Assembly (NCBI GenBank): GCA_964017065.1 | Contig: OZ024783.1 | Span: 8,569,367 to 8,633,366, forward strand | DNA: 64,000 nucleotides | Reading direction: 5' to 3' | Source of the DNA: Haliclona indistincta | Taxonomy: Eukaryota > Porifera > Demospongiae > Haplosclerida > Chalinidae | Shown here: positions 20,783 through 31,523 of the stretch, piece by piece | Layout: every line of letters starts with the position of its first letter | How positions within the stretch are numbered: position 1 is the stretch's first letter | Position numbers and translations under genes: made by a program | The notes under the pieces: model-generated | Databases searched by the model: none | Seen by the model: the letters and a program-made list of their open reading frames with translations, nothing else | Told to the model about the DNA's origin: nothing

Positions 20783-21951
20783 AAGAAAATAAAAAGATTT
20801 CTAACGAAATCAAAAGGATGTAGGGATAAAGAAATCTGCTACTGGTCCACAATGTAAACCAACAAGGAGCAAGTATGGAATGGTAACAAGATTTGACTTG
20901 CTAACAGACCATAGATCCCTACATCAGTGGCTGCTTTGGCCTGACTAGCTGTTGACTGACACCTGACATGCATTGAATTGAACTTTCTGCTTGTGACAAA
21001 ATATTGATCTTATGTACAGCCACTGATGTAGGGATCTATGGTCTGTTAGCAAGTCAATCGTGTTACCATTCCATCCTTGCTCCTTGTTGGTTTACATTGT
21101 GGACCAGTAGCAGATTTCTTTATCCCTACATCCTTTTGATTTCGTTAGAAATCTTTTTATTTTCTTGTTTGTGTCCTTTTTTCTTTTTCAAGCTTTTGGT
21201 GCAGTTCAATTCGGCAAGATAATGTATTCTTTTGTTTCCACCTTGGTTTGGTTTGCTTTTGTTGATAATTGCTTTTAGCTTGTAGCTCTTAAATAGCTCA
21301 TGCATTCATGCACGCTGCAGGATTGCACAGCATACGAGCCCCGCCCACTCTGGTTTAGAAATTTCTGTATGGCTGTGATACTATCTGGCAAGCAGCAGAA
21401 CGGTGATACTACATGAGCTTACTCGGTGAGCTGTTCTTCGAAGACTCCATACGCCAATATGTGCTCTCCATACTACTTACTACTAATAAATTTGTGTAAT
21501 TGGTCATTTGCGTATTACGTAATCACAATATGGCATCAAACACTTAGCTGACAACTGTTCGTGATCGTGAACTCGTTAAATTTATAACGCCGTTTCGCTA
21601 AAAACTAAGTTCAAAAGGCACATGCCAGGAGAATTTCACGACTGTTCGTGGGTGATTTGGTCTCGGCACTGCTCACGTAAAGGTGCTAGGCGAGTGGAAG
21701 AAAGAAGAAAACGAAGATGACGAAATTCGATTTTCCCCGTTTCCAGGTTCGTCACTTTGGTAACAATTTCGAGCAATCTCCTTGCTACTGTAAGATGGGG
21801 CAACGCCAGATAGCAGATCTAAGTGTCTCTGGACGTATAAAATTCATCACCAGGCGAAATATCAGCGTTTGAATGCTAATACATTGCATGTAGCCGCCAT
21901 CTTGTTTTCTCGTTCATCCCTACATAGGGAGTCACTACCGTGCCTCCCCAA
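20783..21951 (-). mobile_element. Composite element copy E (1.17 kb)
   Basis: The inverted-repeat module comes first (AAGAAAATAAAAAGATTTC to about 21165). The body in reverse orientation follows (GCATACGAGCCCCGCCCACTC, GTAGCCGCCATCTTGTTTTC) and then the hairpin stem GGGAGTCAC/GTGCCTCCC near 21928-21949. It ends about 75 bp upstream of the F6 ATG, so it may have brought or removed promoter sequence. Confidence 0.85.
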
Positions 21952-22027
21952 TACTGATACATTTTTTTCTATAATTATTATAATATACAGATACTGATAC
22001 AGTTTTCCCTTTAGTATTCAGATAAAA

Positions 22028-22879
22028 ATGGGGAATTTGCTGCCGCTATGTCCGAGTCAAAAGCTCTATCTTATTCAGTCTTTACTTTTACAAATAGTTG
22101 TATTCACAGCCATAACTGTTGCCTGTATACCATATTTAAACAAACTATTGTGGCGCTGTTTCAGACGAATATGCAACAGACAGTTATGGAACAGACAATG
22201 GCTACAAGATAGAGTTGACGCAGTAGTGGAACGTGTATTTGACAGAATCTTGACAAAGCACAGCAGTGAAGAAGAGGGAAATGTTTATATTGTAATGAAC
22301 TACAAAGCTCCTCACAGCTACACAAATCTGTTGTTTCTCACTTTCATAATTTTGATTGTCAGTGCAATCGTGCAATTTTGGGACGATTTTTTGCTTGAAG
22401 AATCATATGAATGCAGTACAGAGAGATTAGTTTGTTGCTATATCTTTTTTTCAAATTTTAACTGTTCAAATGCATCAGACAAAAACAATAATCCTGTCCT
22501 CTGCCTCAAGTTTGTGTTCAAACTAGGACCTGCTACTGGATCTACTCTAGGTATAATAGGGACTATTGTGCTCTCCATATTTGCCATTACTTGGTGTCTC
22601 CTGAAAATTTCCAAAGGCTCAAGACGAGGATGGTGCCGAGCAACAATCACTGTTTTCTTTCAGGTTACTGCAACACTGATGGTATTAGCAGCTACAATAG
22701 TACTGTGCAATCATAGAATGATGTCATATCCTACGTTCTCAACAAAAATAATTGAGAAACTAGCAGAAATTTATCCCATAGGTCTTTTAATATCAATCTA
22801 TATCGTCTTTTTTCCTTGGAGTAAGTTTGTCAAGAATGATGACATGCAAGAATACAATCCTCTTCAATTGACATTGTGA
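22028..22879 (+). CDS. F6: F-family five-TM membrane protein (MGNL subgroup), intact
   Basis: ATG 22028; 283 residues. The subgroup of F6, F7 and F11 begins MG(N/A/S)L, has 'YKAPxxYTNLL' instead of 'YKVPxxY', a CC pair in the external loop (LVCCYIFF here) and the TM5 motif YPIGLLISIYIVFFPW. Order: TM1 ~20-42, a basic juxtamembrane helix with VDAVVERVFDRILTKH, TM2, a loop with CSTERLVCCY and FNCSNAS, LKFVFKLGPATGS, TM3, KISKGS, TM4, TM5 and a short acidic tail. The loop has lost most of the NNIT segment seen in the other copies. No lesion. Confidence 0.85.
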   Translation: MGNLLPLCPSQKLYLIQSLLLQIVVFTAITVACIPYLNKLLWRCFRRICNRQLWNRQWLQDRVDAVVERVFDRILTKHSSEEEGNVYIVMNYKAPHSYTNLLFLTFIILIVSAIVQFWDDFLLEESYECSTERLVCCYIFFSNFNCSNASDKNNNPVLCLKFVFKLGPATGSTLGIIGTIVLSIFAITWCLLKISKGSRRGWCRATITVFFQVTATLMVLAATIVLCNHRMMSYPTFSTKIIEKLAEIYPIGLLISIYIVFFPWSKFVKNDDMQEYNPLQLTL

Positions 22880-22977
22880 AGATTACAACGAAGATGTCCA
22901 CACCAGTTATTTCTTTGTTAAATTGCAATCCTGTGTGCACACATGCATAGTGTAAAGTACATATAGCATGCATTATT

Positions 22978-22983
22978 AATAAA
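22978..22983 (+). promoter_or_regulatory. Candidate poly(A) signal for F6
   Basis: AATAAA, about 99 bases after the stop. Confidence 0.4.
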
Positions 22984-23104
22984 AAATTATTCATGTGTAT
23001 GTACACAGTTTACTGACAGTAGTACAAATTGTTTGTTATTTGTAGCACAAATCATTCATTGTTATATCTTTAGCTCTATGTTTCTGTCCCTGGTACACTG
23101 CCAA

Positions 23105-23210
23105 ACTAAAATGAATGAATTCACTTAGAGCAATCAATTACCATAGTAACAGCTGTACTATAAATATAGTTTACTTGATTGTTAGCTTCCGTAGCATAGT
23201 AGCCAAGTGG
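23105..23210 (+). repeat. Dispersed noncoding block N, copy 1
   Basis: Shared words: AATGAATTCACTTAGAG, ATTACCAT, GTACTAT.AATATAGTTTACT, GATT. Copies are at 26330-26440 and 29545-29650, always in the same orientation as neighbouring F genes. Confidence 0.6.
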
Positions 23211-24296
23211 TTTCTCACACTGACTAGTCCTCACTCTACCCATATCAAGGCAAGAACATGCTGTTGAGCAGCTGTCATCATCACCACCCTCCTCTCCCTT
23301 TGATATAATATTATAATGGTAATAATAAAAATTTTATGAGTAAGTTACATGATTGTGTGTATGATTATTCCAATCACTTCGCTGATATGAGTGTGAAGAA
23401 CACTTGGGCCAGCTATTCAGTTGGCAAGCTACCCTGAGGCTGTATTGTATTTGTTGGCTGTGTGCACTAATGCTACCTATCTAGCTGGTATGCATATTGG
23501 AGGGGCCTTGCCTAGCTGGTAGGCCCATACACTCCCAAGATGTGCAACTTGGCAGGTTGTTGGTAGGTAATTCACTCCTGTGGTTACAGCTGCAGACGGT
23601 CAGGGTCCTCCCAGAGGGGTAGCACAAAGTGTTGTGCATGCATAAGCGTTGGCGGGTAAGAGCATTACATGCATGTGCTGGCAGGGAGGACCATGGTGAG
23701 CACCATGAATGGGTCTGTCGGTTAATAACTTAATACATTCTTATTGGCTGAGTGAGGCCCTGGCTGTTCAAGCAAGTAGTACAATCCATTGCTAAGCAAA
23801 TTCTGATGGAGTGGCTCATGTTGTTTGTTGCCAAACCTTCCTCCTTCCTCATAGAGGTGTCAGAGGAACAATTTGTAAAGTAACACCTATGGACATTAAA
23901 CTAGTACGTTTCGTTTGGCAGCAATCTTAACTTCCTGTGTTCACGAGTTTGTCACAGTAGTCAGTTTAAATGTTATTTATAGTTGGTTTATGCAATACGT
24001 TAGTTAACGCTAGATTAAGCCCAGCTATTGCAAGATTTTTGGACGTATCAGATTTCAAGTTAAAATTTCCATAAGGTACGAGCAAGTGAGTGCACTTTAA
24101 TTCATAATAATACAAGTATCCAGTGCCTAGTACAGCCATAGATAAAAAATAATGTTCTAGCAGTCACAGCTTCCAAAGTCAACTGAGCATTCTTCAAGTT
24201 AACTAAAATACACATGTATGGACGAATTTAAAGCATGCAAGACAAATTCAGTTTCTTGCTGTAAAATATAAGTCACAATTTCTTTCTTGTAGCAAA

Positions 24297-25160
24297 ATGG
24301 GAGCTTTGGTGACCTGTCAAAGTATTTCCATCTTCTTTGTATGTCAGGGAATACTAATAGAAATATTACTACATATGTCCATATTCAGTCCATGTATACT
24401 GTATTTGATCATTGTGATATTGAAATGTTTCAAACGAATATGTAACAAACAACTATGGAACAAACAATGGCTACAGAAGAAAACTGACACAGTTGTGGAA
24501 CATGTATTTGACAGAATATTGAAAAAACACAGAAGTCAAGAGGGTTATATTGTACTGAACTATAAAGCTCCTCCTAACTACACAAATCTGTTGCTTTACG
24601 TGTTTGTTCTCTTGATTGCCTCTGCGGCAGTGCAATTTTGGGATGACTTCTTGTACGAAGAATCATATGGTTGTATTACAAACAGTGATATTTGTTGCTA
24701 TAAAGAAGATCTGTTTCAATCAGATAATGTGGACTGTTCCAACACAAGTAATCTGAAGGAGAACATATTCAATCCAGTCATCTGCTACAAGTTTGTGTTC
24801 AGTCTAGGTAAAGCCTCTGGGGCTGCTCTAGGTATAATAGCAACCGCTTCATTAATAATAGTTATAATAACTTGGTGTCTTTTAAAAATTTCTCATGGCT
24901 CAAAAAGAACAAGGTGCCGAGCAATATTCACAGTTTTCTTTCAGGTTACTACAACACTGGTAGTATTGGTAACTACAATGATACTATGGCTGCAAAAATT
25001 ACATAGAATGGGATATTTTATGTTCACAACAAAACAAATCGACAAATTAGCAGAAATGTATCCAATAGGTATTTTAATATCAATCTATATCGTCTTTTTT
25101 CCCTGGAGAAAGTTTGTCAAGAATGATGACATACAAGAATACGAATCCATTCAAGCTTGA
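24297..25160 (+). CDS. F7: F-family five-TM membrane protein (MGAL subgroup), intact
   Basis: ATG 24297; 287 residues, closest to F6 and F11. TM1 ~12-45; a cytosolic helix with TDTVVEHVFDRILKKH; VLNYKAPPNYTNLL; TM2; a loop with CITNSDICCY, VDCSNTSNL and NPVICYKFVF; TM3; KISHGSKRTR; TM4; YPIGILISIYIVFFPWRKF as TM5; an acidic end. No lesion. The pyrimidine tract and AG just before the ATG may be a splice acceptor, so a 5' UTR intron is possible. Confidence 0.85.
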   Translation: MGALVTCQSISIFFVCQGILIEILLHMSIFSPCILYLIIVILKCFKRICNKQLWNKQWLQKKTDTVVEHVFDRILKKHRSQEGYIVLNYKAPPNYTNLLLYVFVLLIASAAVQFWDDFLYEESYGCITNSDICCYKEDLFQSDNVDCSNTSNLKENIFNPVICYKFVFSLGKASGAALGIIATASLIIVIITWCLLKISHGSKRTRCRAIFTVFFQVTTTLVVLVTTMILWLQKLHRMGYFMFTTKQIDKLAEMYPIGILISIYIVFFPWRKFVKNDDIQEYESIQA

Positions 25161-25334
25161 TTCTTGGCTTTCCTATCTTTTTCATGAAGTTGCGTACATC
25201 AATTATTAAAATGTAATCAGGAGTGTAGTCTATCTACAAATAGCACATAACGTATCATTATTTTTTCTTAATGTGTATCACATCTTACTTTAACTTTTTT
25301 TTACATTTTAAAAAAAGCGTAATCGAGAAGAGCA

Positions 25335-25990
25335 ATGATAAATTTATACAAAGCAAATGATACAATAAATAGAAATCAATACATCTTACTTACATTAAAG
25401 AGTGACAGTAGTACACACTGTGTTTCCACTAACCGTATTTCTTCTAAAAATTTGACACCTCTTATTTTGCCTCATCTTGTGAAAGAAATGCTGTGCCTCG
25501 AAAGTGTCGAAAGACGAGCCACACGATACATCCTCAACGATTATTCACGACATACTTCCTACAAATCCCGTCTGATCAATACCAAGCTACTTCCACTGAT
25601 GTATTGGCTGGAATTACAAGATGTTTTATTTCTTGTGAAGTGCCTCCAAGGCACCATGAACAATTTCAACATTCACGACTTTATCCCAGCTCCCTCAAGT
25701 TCTCACCGCCCTACAAGAGCATCCCAGTCTGGAAAATTTAACACAAACTTTGTCGCACTGTAACTGGTCACCATTTCTACCTTAAACAGAATCATTAGGC
25801 TATGGAACGCCCTTCCCACAATTGACTTATCTCTTCCATTTCAAAGCATAAAACAATTTTTATTTTTAGTTTCTCTGGAATCATTTCATTACTCATTTTC
25901 ATTCTGACCTATCGTGTACTTATCATTTTATGTGTCCCTGCTCGTCATGTTCATCTCTTCCTCATTAGTTAAATTTTATTGTAGTAGGTT
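25335..25990 (+). pseudogene. Non-LTR retrotransposon (LINE) 3' fragment
   Basis: The frame 25335-25763 carries the C-terminal reverse-transcriptase region of LINEs: LESVERRATRYILNDYS, YKSRLINTKLLPLMYWLELQ, VLFLVKCLQG. After an in-frame TAA (25761-25763) the same frame continues sensibly (LNRIIRLWNALPTIDLSLPF) to about 25910, so this stop is a mutation in a dead copy. No upstream palm motifs or endonuclease domain are present; it is a typical 5'-truncated insertion. A short AATAATAGTAA-like end lies around 26037. Confidence 0.85.
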
Positions 25991-26680
25991 GCTCCACTAG
26001 TTGGAGTTTGTCCTTCAGCTTGTGTCGTAAAGTTTCAATAATAGTAATTTTGGGCTGAAATGCGTGCTAAACCTCCAATCTCGGCAAGCACTTTAGTTAG
26101 TCATAGTCAGCCCATCGCCAGAAAGCCCTGTGCATTATAGAGCAGAGATGTAGACACGTTCTTGTTGAGAAACACGTACTTGTTACCACACCTCTAAATA
26201 TTCGGCACTTCTGGAACTTCTGCCACAATTGCCATCAAACTTTAATATTGGGCAAATCAGAAATTATTTTTTTGCACCAAATTTTTAGAAAAATACAGTA
26301 GTGTTATACTTGTCTATGTCTCTGGCTCACTTCTTTGACTGTCAAACTAAAATGAATGAACTTAGAGTAATCGATTACCATTGTAGTACTACAACAGCTG
26401 TACTATGAATATAGTTTACTCGATTCTAAAGGGGTAGAACGAAACTTGGTAAGTAACGTGAAAAAATGTTGTGTGTCTCAATAATGTGTGGTGTACGTAC
26501 CACCTGCTACATGCATGTGTTTGGCGTCCCACCCATAAAGGGTGGTCATGTATTTGGCGTCTCTGTTCTCTATGTGTATTATCAGCACTAGGGGGAGTGT
26601 CCCTTGTGGCCTTACCATCCACGCCCTCATCCGTGAGAACAGTTACGAGGGTCTTACTTAAAGGAGTCTCGGGCTTCATT
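25991..26680. other. Intergenic with dispersed repeats, no gene seen
   Basis: 26060-26240 is the reverse complement of 36895-37085 with many differences (a mobile-element relic). Block N copy 2 follows at 26330-26440. Confidence 0.5.
26330..26440 (+). repeat. Dispersed noncoding block N, copy 2
   Basis: Shares AATGAA..CTTAGAGTAAT, ATTACCATTGTA, CTATGAATATAGTTTACTCG and ATTCTAAAGGGGTAGAAC with the block just upstream of F10 (29545-29650). Confidence 0.65.
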
Positions 26681-26946
26681 AAATTAGGGTTAGAATATGT
26701 ATCAAAAAAGTATGGAAGCAAGATTGTGAAAAAGGTAAGTAAACAAGATTTGAAATAAATAGGATTGTAACAATAGCAGTGTAATGCTACCTCCCTAAAT
26801 TAATTGCTTTCGATAGTTGTAGTGAATTTAATATGGAGATAGCATTACACTGCTATTGTCACAATCCTATTTATTTCAAATCTTGTTTACTTACCATTTC
26901 ACAATCTTGCTTCCATACTTTTCCGATACATATTCCAACCCTAAAT
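26681..26946. mobile_element. Palindromic MITE-like repeat (about 265 bp)
   Basis: Arms of about 115 bp pair around a ~35-bp centre: TTAGGGTTAGAATATGTATC at left pairs with the 26925-26945 segment; TAAGTAAACAAGATTTGAAA pairs with TTTCAAATCTTGTTTACTTA; AATAGCAGTGTAATGCTA pairs with TAGCATTACACTGCTATT. No coding content. Confidence 0.85.
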
Positions 26947-27446
26947 CTCTTTCATTTTTGTTAAAATGCTTTTATTACATGTATGACTTGAAATTCCATT
27001 TTTTTGTTACATATTCTTGTAATAAAACTGTTGAGATTGTGCGTTATATCAAGTGGGTACACCACAAGGCAGCTCAGCTGATTGAAATAATTATGATTAA
27101 ATAGCACGAGGCAGACAGAATCACGTGATACAATAAAATATACCGAAGTAATATAATAAGTCAGCAACATGCAAGAAGTCAGTGAGTGAAGTGAAAACAA
27201 TTATTTCAAGTACAGGTGTGTCACAGTGGATACTATAGTACTGGTAGTGGTTTTGTAAAGATATCATGTGGTCTTGCAGACATGATCATTGATGCTGGCA
27301 CTTCGTACAATAGTTTATGATTCTACTAAACAAGACATACAGCAAAAGAGCAGCACAGACAAACATGTACCAGAAGACTGTATGTTGCTACACTTTGTGC
27401 ATTTTCTTTTCTTAGACTCATTGGCATTGATGTTCCTCTTACTCTT
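26947..27446. other. Intergenic, 3' flank of F8
   Basis: No gene seen. Bases 27395-27446 are the F8 3' flank also found near the antisense remnant at 10.6 kb. Confidence 0.4.
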
Positions 27447-28037
27447 CTATACTTCTCCATTGCTTTCCTCTTTATCGTTCTCCCTGTTGTCATCTTTGTC
27501 ATTTCTTTTTCTAAAAGACCACCAAGGAAAGAGCACAGTACTATACAATATTGTATAGTAAAAATACCTATTTGCCATGACCAAAAGGATTCGTTTTTCA
27601 AGAGTAGAGGTTACTGGTGTTGGAAGAAAACGTATCAAAACACCTGTGACTAGCATTATAGCTACTATAGTGATCTGTATAGCTACAGTAAGCACTACAC
27701 GACGTTTGTTGCTTTCACTTCCACTGGAAACTTTAAGAAGGAGCAAAGTGATGACTAAAATAAACAAAGCATTCATTGGTATTGTACCAAGTGCACCTCC
27801 AGTGGCTTGGCCTAGTTTGTACACAGGCCTGTAGCAGACGATGGATGTGATGTTGTTGTCTTCCAAAAAGTGCATGTCAGAGCAGTCCAAGCGTGGAGTG
27901 GTTATACTAGGAGGATATGCAGGAAAGCAAGCTAGGTCTGGATCAGTGCTACAGATGTATGAATCTTCAAATAGATAAATATCCCAAAATATCACTCCTC
28001 CAGTTCCTGTCATAGAAAACATCATGGCCAGCATCAT
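27447..28037 (-). pseudogene. F8: inverted, 5'-truncated F-family copy
   Basis: On the minus strand the frame begins inside TM2 (MMLAMMFSMTG, about residue 90 of F2). It then runs intact through the external loop (CSTDPDLACFPAYP, TTPRLDCSD, NNITSIVCYR), TM3, KVSSGSESNKRR, TM4, TM5 (LYSTVLFPWWSF) and an acidic tail to the stop. The first ~90 residues are absent: only six bases separate this ATG from the F9 start on the plus strand, and they are not family N-terminal sequence. A breakpoint, most simply an inversion, has removed the promoter and TM1. Confidence 0.85.
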
Positions 28038-28043
28038 GATTCT

Positions 28044-28822
28044 ATGGGACTGATAAGCTTAGGCATTTCAGTACTTTATTTTTGCCAAAACTGCCTCCCG
28101 AAAGAAATCAAAAGATGTATTGATTGTGTCACCCAATGGTTAAAACCCATTTTAGAACATGTGTTTAGTATCATGTTGAAAAGCTATTTTGACCATGATG
28201 GGAGAAAAACTTACTTAACTACAAAGTCCCAAAGATTTACATACTGGTGTTGTCTGTTACTGTGTTTAATCTGACTGGAGTTGCACTGGTACAATTCTGG
28301 GAATATTTTTTATTCGAAGAATCACACACTTGCAGCACTGATCCAAACTTGGGTTGCTTTCCCTCGAATCCTAATTTGACCACTCCACACTTGGACTGCT
28401 CTAACACAAGCTATCTAGAAGATAACAACATCACCTCCATTGTCTGCTACAGGTTTGCGTACAAACTAGGAACAGCCACTGGATCTGCATTGGGTATAGT
28501 GACAACCACTGCTCTGATCATGAGTATCATCACTATAATCTTACTTAAAATTTCTAAAGGAAATAGTGAATATGAAACAACACTAAAACGTAAATTGTGT
28601 ACTTTATTTATACAGATCAGTTTAGCAATGCTAATATTAGCTGCTACTATTCTTCTGTCTGTCTTACAAACTGGTGCAAACTCAAGTGGAACAAAGATAT
28701 ATATTATATGGATGAAAAACATTTATATATGTTATATGATAGCATACAATAACTCTTTGTTTTTCTGTGGTGTCTGTTTGAGAAGAAAGAGGAAAAGGAC
28801 AACGATGAACATGAGCCATTAA
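28044..28822 (+). pseudogene. F9: F-family copy, N-terminally truncated and frameshifted
   Basis: The frame from ATG 28044 gives part of TM1 and the juxtamembrane block (ITQWL-like TQWLKPILEHVFSIMLKSY) and then shifts at ~28213. The family block NYKVPKIY is in a different frame, because a few bases are lost between ACTTAC and AACTAC. The shifted frame is then open through TM2, the loop (CSTDPNLGCFPSNP, LDCSNTSYLEDNNITSIVCY), TM3-TM5 and a charged tail to 28822. The Tyr-rich N-terminus of other copies is missing. With F8 it forms a head-to-head pair across a breakpoint at ~28040. Confidence 0.85.
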
Positions 28823-28909
28823 TAGTGAAAACACTATAATAAGAACAATGTATGTGTAACTCATAACGGTTGATTATTGTATTGACTCTAATTAGCAGAA
28901 TGTGTGAAA

Positions 28910-28915
28910 AATAAA
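28910..28915 (+). promoter_or_regulatory. Candidate poly(A) signal for F9
   Basis: AATAAA, 88 bases after the frame's stop, followed by more A/T-rich copies. Confidence 0.35.
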
Positions 28916-29544
28916 AAATAAATAATAAATTTGATGAGCCACCATACAGTGAACTAGAGTGAACTACGTTACATATGTACAGTAGTGCAGTGATGAGGCT
29001 ATGTACTAGATGGATTGCTGTCCATAGTTATAGTTAAATACAAGGCATCATCCAAGAATGGGTTTGACCACACAACATCACTAATAACAACCACAGATTC
29101 AAGTAAGGGATGGCGACTATTCCTATGTTACTAAACTGCCACAGGAAGTTTACAACAACAGCTTAATAATTTCCTATGTCGGCTGGAGCTGTCGTGCCCT
29201 ACAGAATATTAAGCCTATTCAGCAAATCAGATTAGTGTAATTTTTGAGGGAATTAACGATCTTTTCTTGAGAGATTATTGCGAGATTGCAAGCAGGAAAC
29301 GTAATACATGCAAATTTCATGTGCAAACATGATTATTGTTCTTGAATATGCCTGACTAACGGTGCATGTTTCGTACATGAGTAAAATATTTTTGTCATTA
29401 TACTGTAAATGCCAGTTGACCAATCAGAATGACCTTCAGTATGGTACAAGCATGCTATGTCACATATCAAGTACAATCAGTGGTACACTGTGTACAATAC
29501 AATACAAGAATAATAACTTGAGCTTTATACTAACATAACTGTTG

Positions 29545-29650
29545 CAATGAATTCACTTAGTATAATTAATTATCATTGTACTATTCCAACTATGAATATA
29601 GTTTATTCGATTCTAAAGGGGTGGAACAAGACTTTGTTAAGCTTCCGTAG
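29545..29650 (+). repeat. Dispersed noncoding block N, copy 3 (just upstream of F10)
   Basis: AATGAATTCACTTAGTATAA, ATTATCATTGTACTAT, ACTATGAATATAGTTTATTC, GATTCTAAAGGGGTGGAAC, then AAGCTTCCGTAGCC, which also occurs at ~23186. It ends ~80 bp before the first F10 ATG, so it could contain promoter sequence. Confidence 0.65.
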
Positions 29651-29729
29651 CCAAGACTGAACTGTAGCTGACAGCAAAGTGTTTACAGAGTCGAAACTTA
29701 GGATAGAACAAAATTTGCCTTCAAACAGA

Positions 29730-30659
29730 ATGTCTACCCTCCAAGAAAGTACAATGGATAAAGCAGGATACAACTACAGCTTCTACGCTGCATTGCAGAT
29801 CGTACCCTCTTGTATCATACTAGTATCCCTATCAGTAACAACCATTGGTATACTACTAGTATCAATCATGCTCTATCAATGCTGCAAATATCCTAAACTA
29901 ATACCTCCTGTCAAACGCATCACTCAGTGGTTGGTAGAGCAAGTCTTTAGTGTTATGCTGAAGAAGCGTACTAACAATGAAGGTAGAAAGGTTTATACTG
30001 TACTAAACTATGAAGTTCCAGATGGATATGTACGCTTGCTGTTAGCTACAGTACTCAATCTCATTGGAGTAGCGGTCATAAACTTTTGGGATGTCTTTCT
30101 GTTTGAGCAATCGTACATTTGCAGCACTGATCCAGACCTGGTTTGCTTTCCTCTGGTCAATGAAATGAGTCCAAACTCATCTACTCCACCGCTGGACTGC
30201 TCTAACACAAGCAACTTTCAAGAAAATAACATCACTTCTGTCATCTGTTACATGTTTGCATACAGGCTAGGCTCAGCCGCTGGATCTGCACTTGGTTTAG
30301 TAACGACCACTGCTCTGACGATTTACATCATCGATCTGCTTCTTCTCAAAGTTTCCAACGGAAGTGGATCTACCAAACATCGTGCAGTACTCACTATAGC
30401 TATACAGATCACTATAGTAGCAGTAACAATGGGAATTGCAGCTGGTTTAACTTATCTTCAAGTCCAAGTCGCCTCAACCATGGAAGAATACCTGGTTATA
30501 ATTTGCACCAACTTACTAATAGTTCTTGCTATATCAATCGGTACCATTTGCTTCCCTTGGTGCTATTTCACGAAAGTCAACAAACAAAATAGACATGGCG
30601 ATGAGCTAATGATGAGTCATAATATAAAAGTGGAAAATCAAGAACAGTATTATTATTAA
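29730..30659 (+). CDS. F10: F-family five-TM membrane protein, intact
   Basis: The first ATG in frame is 29730 (310 residues). By comparison with F2, F4 and F5 (Tyr-rich start) the second ATG at 29754 (MDKAGYNYSFY) is the likelier start. TM1 follows the Tyr-rich segment; then KRITQWLVEQVFSVMLKKRTNNEGRKVYT and VLNYEVPDGY; TM2; a loop with CSTDPDLVCFP, an insertion relative to the others (LVNEMSPNSS) and LDCSNTSN; NNITSVICYMF; TM3-TM5; and a hydrophilic tail. In the tail the LFPWWS motif is replaced by CFPWCYF. No lesion. Confidence 0.85.
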   Translation: MSTLQESTMDKAGYNYSFYAALQIVPSCIILVSLSVTTIGILLVSIMLYQCCKYPKLIPPVKRITQWLVEQVFSVMLKKRTNNEGRKVYTVLNYEVPDGYVRLLLATVLNLIGVAVINFWDVFLFEQSYICSTDPDLVCFPLVNEMSPNSSTPPLDCSNTSNFQENNITSVICYMFAYRLGSAAGSALGLVTTTALTIYIIDLLLLKVSNGSGSTKHRAVLTIAIQITIVAVTMGIAAGLTYLQVQVASTMEEYLVIICTNLLIVLAISIGTICFPWCYFTKVNKQNRHGDELMMSHNIKVENQEQYYY

Positions 30660-31523
30660 TATTATTATGATAAACGCTAAATACATCATTAATCTAGGAA
30701 GCAATTTAAGATGACCATTAATTTTTAGAGAAAGAAATTTGCATTTTGTTCCAGCGCATGACGTCCACTGTCCATATTTCTGATTAACAGCTAGCTAGAT
30801 TCCACTATTTATTCCATCCTTGAAGGCAAAGTACACAGAGATACCATTTGACTAGAATAGTAGCTATAATAATTAACATTAAAAATTGCCCTCAACTGAA
30901 TTCTTCGAGTCGTTAGACACACGCGCGCATGCACGTACACACACGCGCGCACGCACGTACACACACGCGCACACGCACGTACACACACGCGCACACGCAC
31001 GTACACACACGCGCACACGCACGTACACACACGCGCACACGCACGTACACACACGCGCACACGCACGTACACACACGCGCACACGCACGTACACACAGCA
31101 ATAGCAGGCAAATGTCAATTTGTAGAAGGGCTGAGCGGCTATTAGCTTAGTGTCAACTACAACACACACTCATAATACGTATGCACTAAATGCAGCCAAC
31201 TGTTAATAAGCAAATTTTGTTCCAATCATCAATCTCATGAGTACAACGCCCAGATCAGCAGATACTACTAAACCCACAATACAAACAAAGGGTTAAATTA
31301 AACAGAAAAGTATTCATTAATAGTTTTTGCACACTACAGACATTCCATGATTGCTTAATCACATTCACTATCAATTGTTTCTGTGAATACTTGCAGCATT
31401 ATGTCTATCAGCTGTAAATAATACTCATAATACATATGTTACCAATATTCATTGATATGAATACGTTTAAGAATCTAAGGTTGTGATAGTTCGCTTAGTT
31501 ATTTAGTAGCATATTAGAGCAAA
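30660..31523. other. Intergenic F10-F11 with a minisatellite
   Basis: No gene. It contains the alternating purine-pyrimidine minisatellite at 30918-31096; open frames there are artefacts of the repeat. Confidence 0.5.
30918..31096. repeat. 22-bp minisatellite, alternating purine-pyrimidine
   Basis: A 22-bp unit (starting GTACACACACGCGCACAC, then GCAC) repeats about seven to eight times. Nearly every step alternates purine and pyrimidine (AC, GC, GT), the sequence type known to favour Z-DNA. Confidence 0.9.

Larger units (their letters stand above)
22880..24296. other. Intergenic F6-F7, no gene seen
   Basis: It holds one copy of the dispersed block at 23105-23210 and a GC-richer stretch at 23400-23720 with a short repeated phrase (CTAGCTGGTA, twice). 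No credible coding frame. A TTTCTTTCTTGTAG tract directly before CAAAATG of F7 could be a 3' splice site of a 5' UTR intron. Confidence 0.4.
28823..29729. other. Intergenic F9-F10
   Basis: No gene seen. Block N copy 3 occupies 29545-29650. Confidence 0.45.

Noticed and set aside
30918..31096. CRISPR-like regular repeat array
   Set aside because: No spacers; the units are directly tandem and the genome is eukaryotic.
30809..31169. Several long open frames (Cys/Val- or His/Thr-rich) on both strands
   Set aside because: They are translations of the 22-bp minisatellite; length not divisible by unusual stop patterns keeps all frames open.
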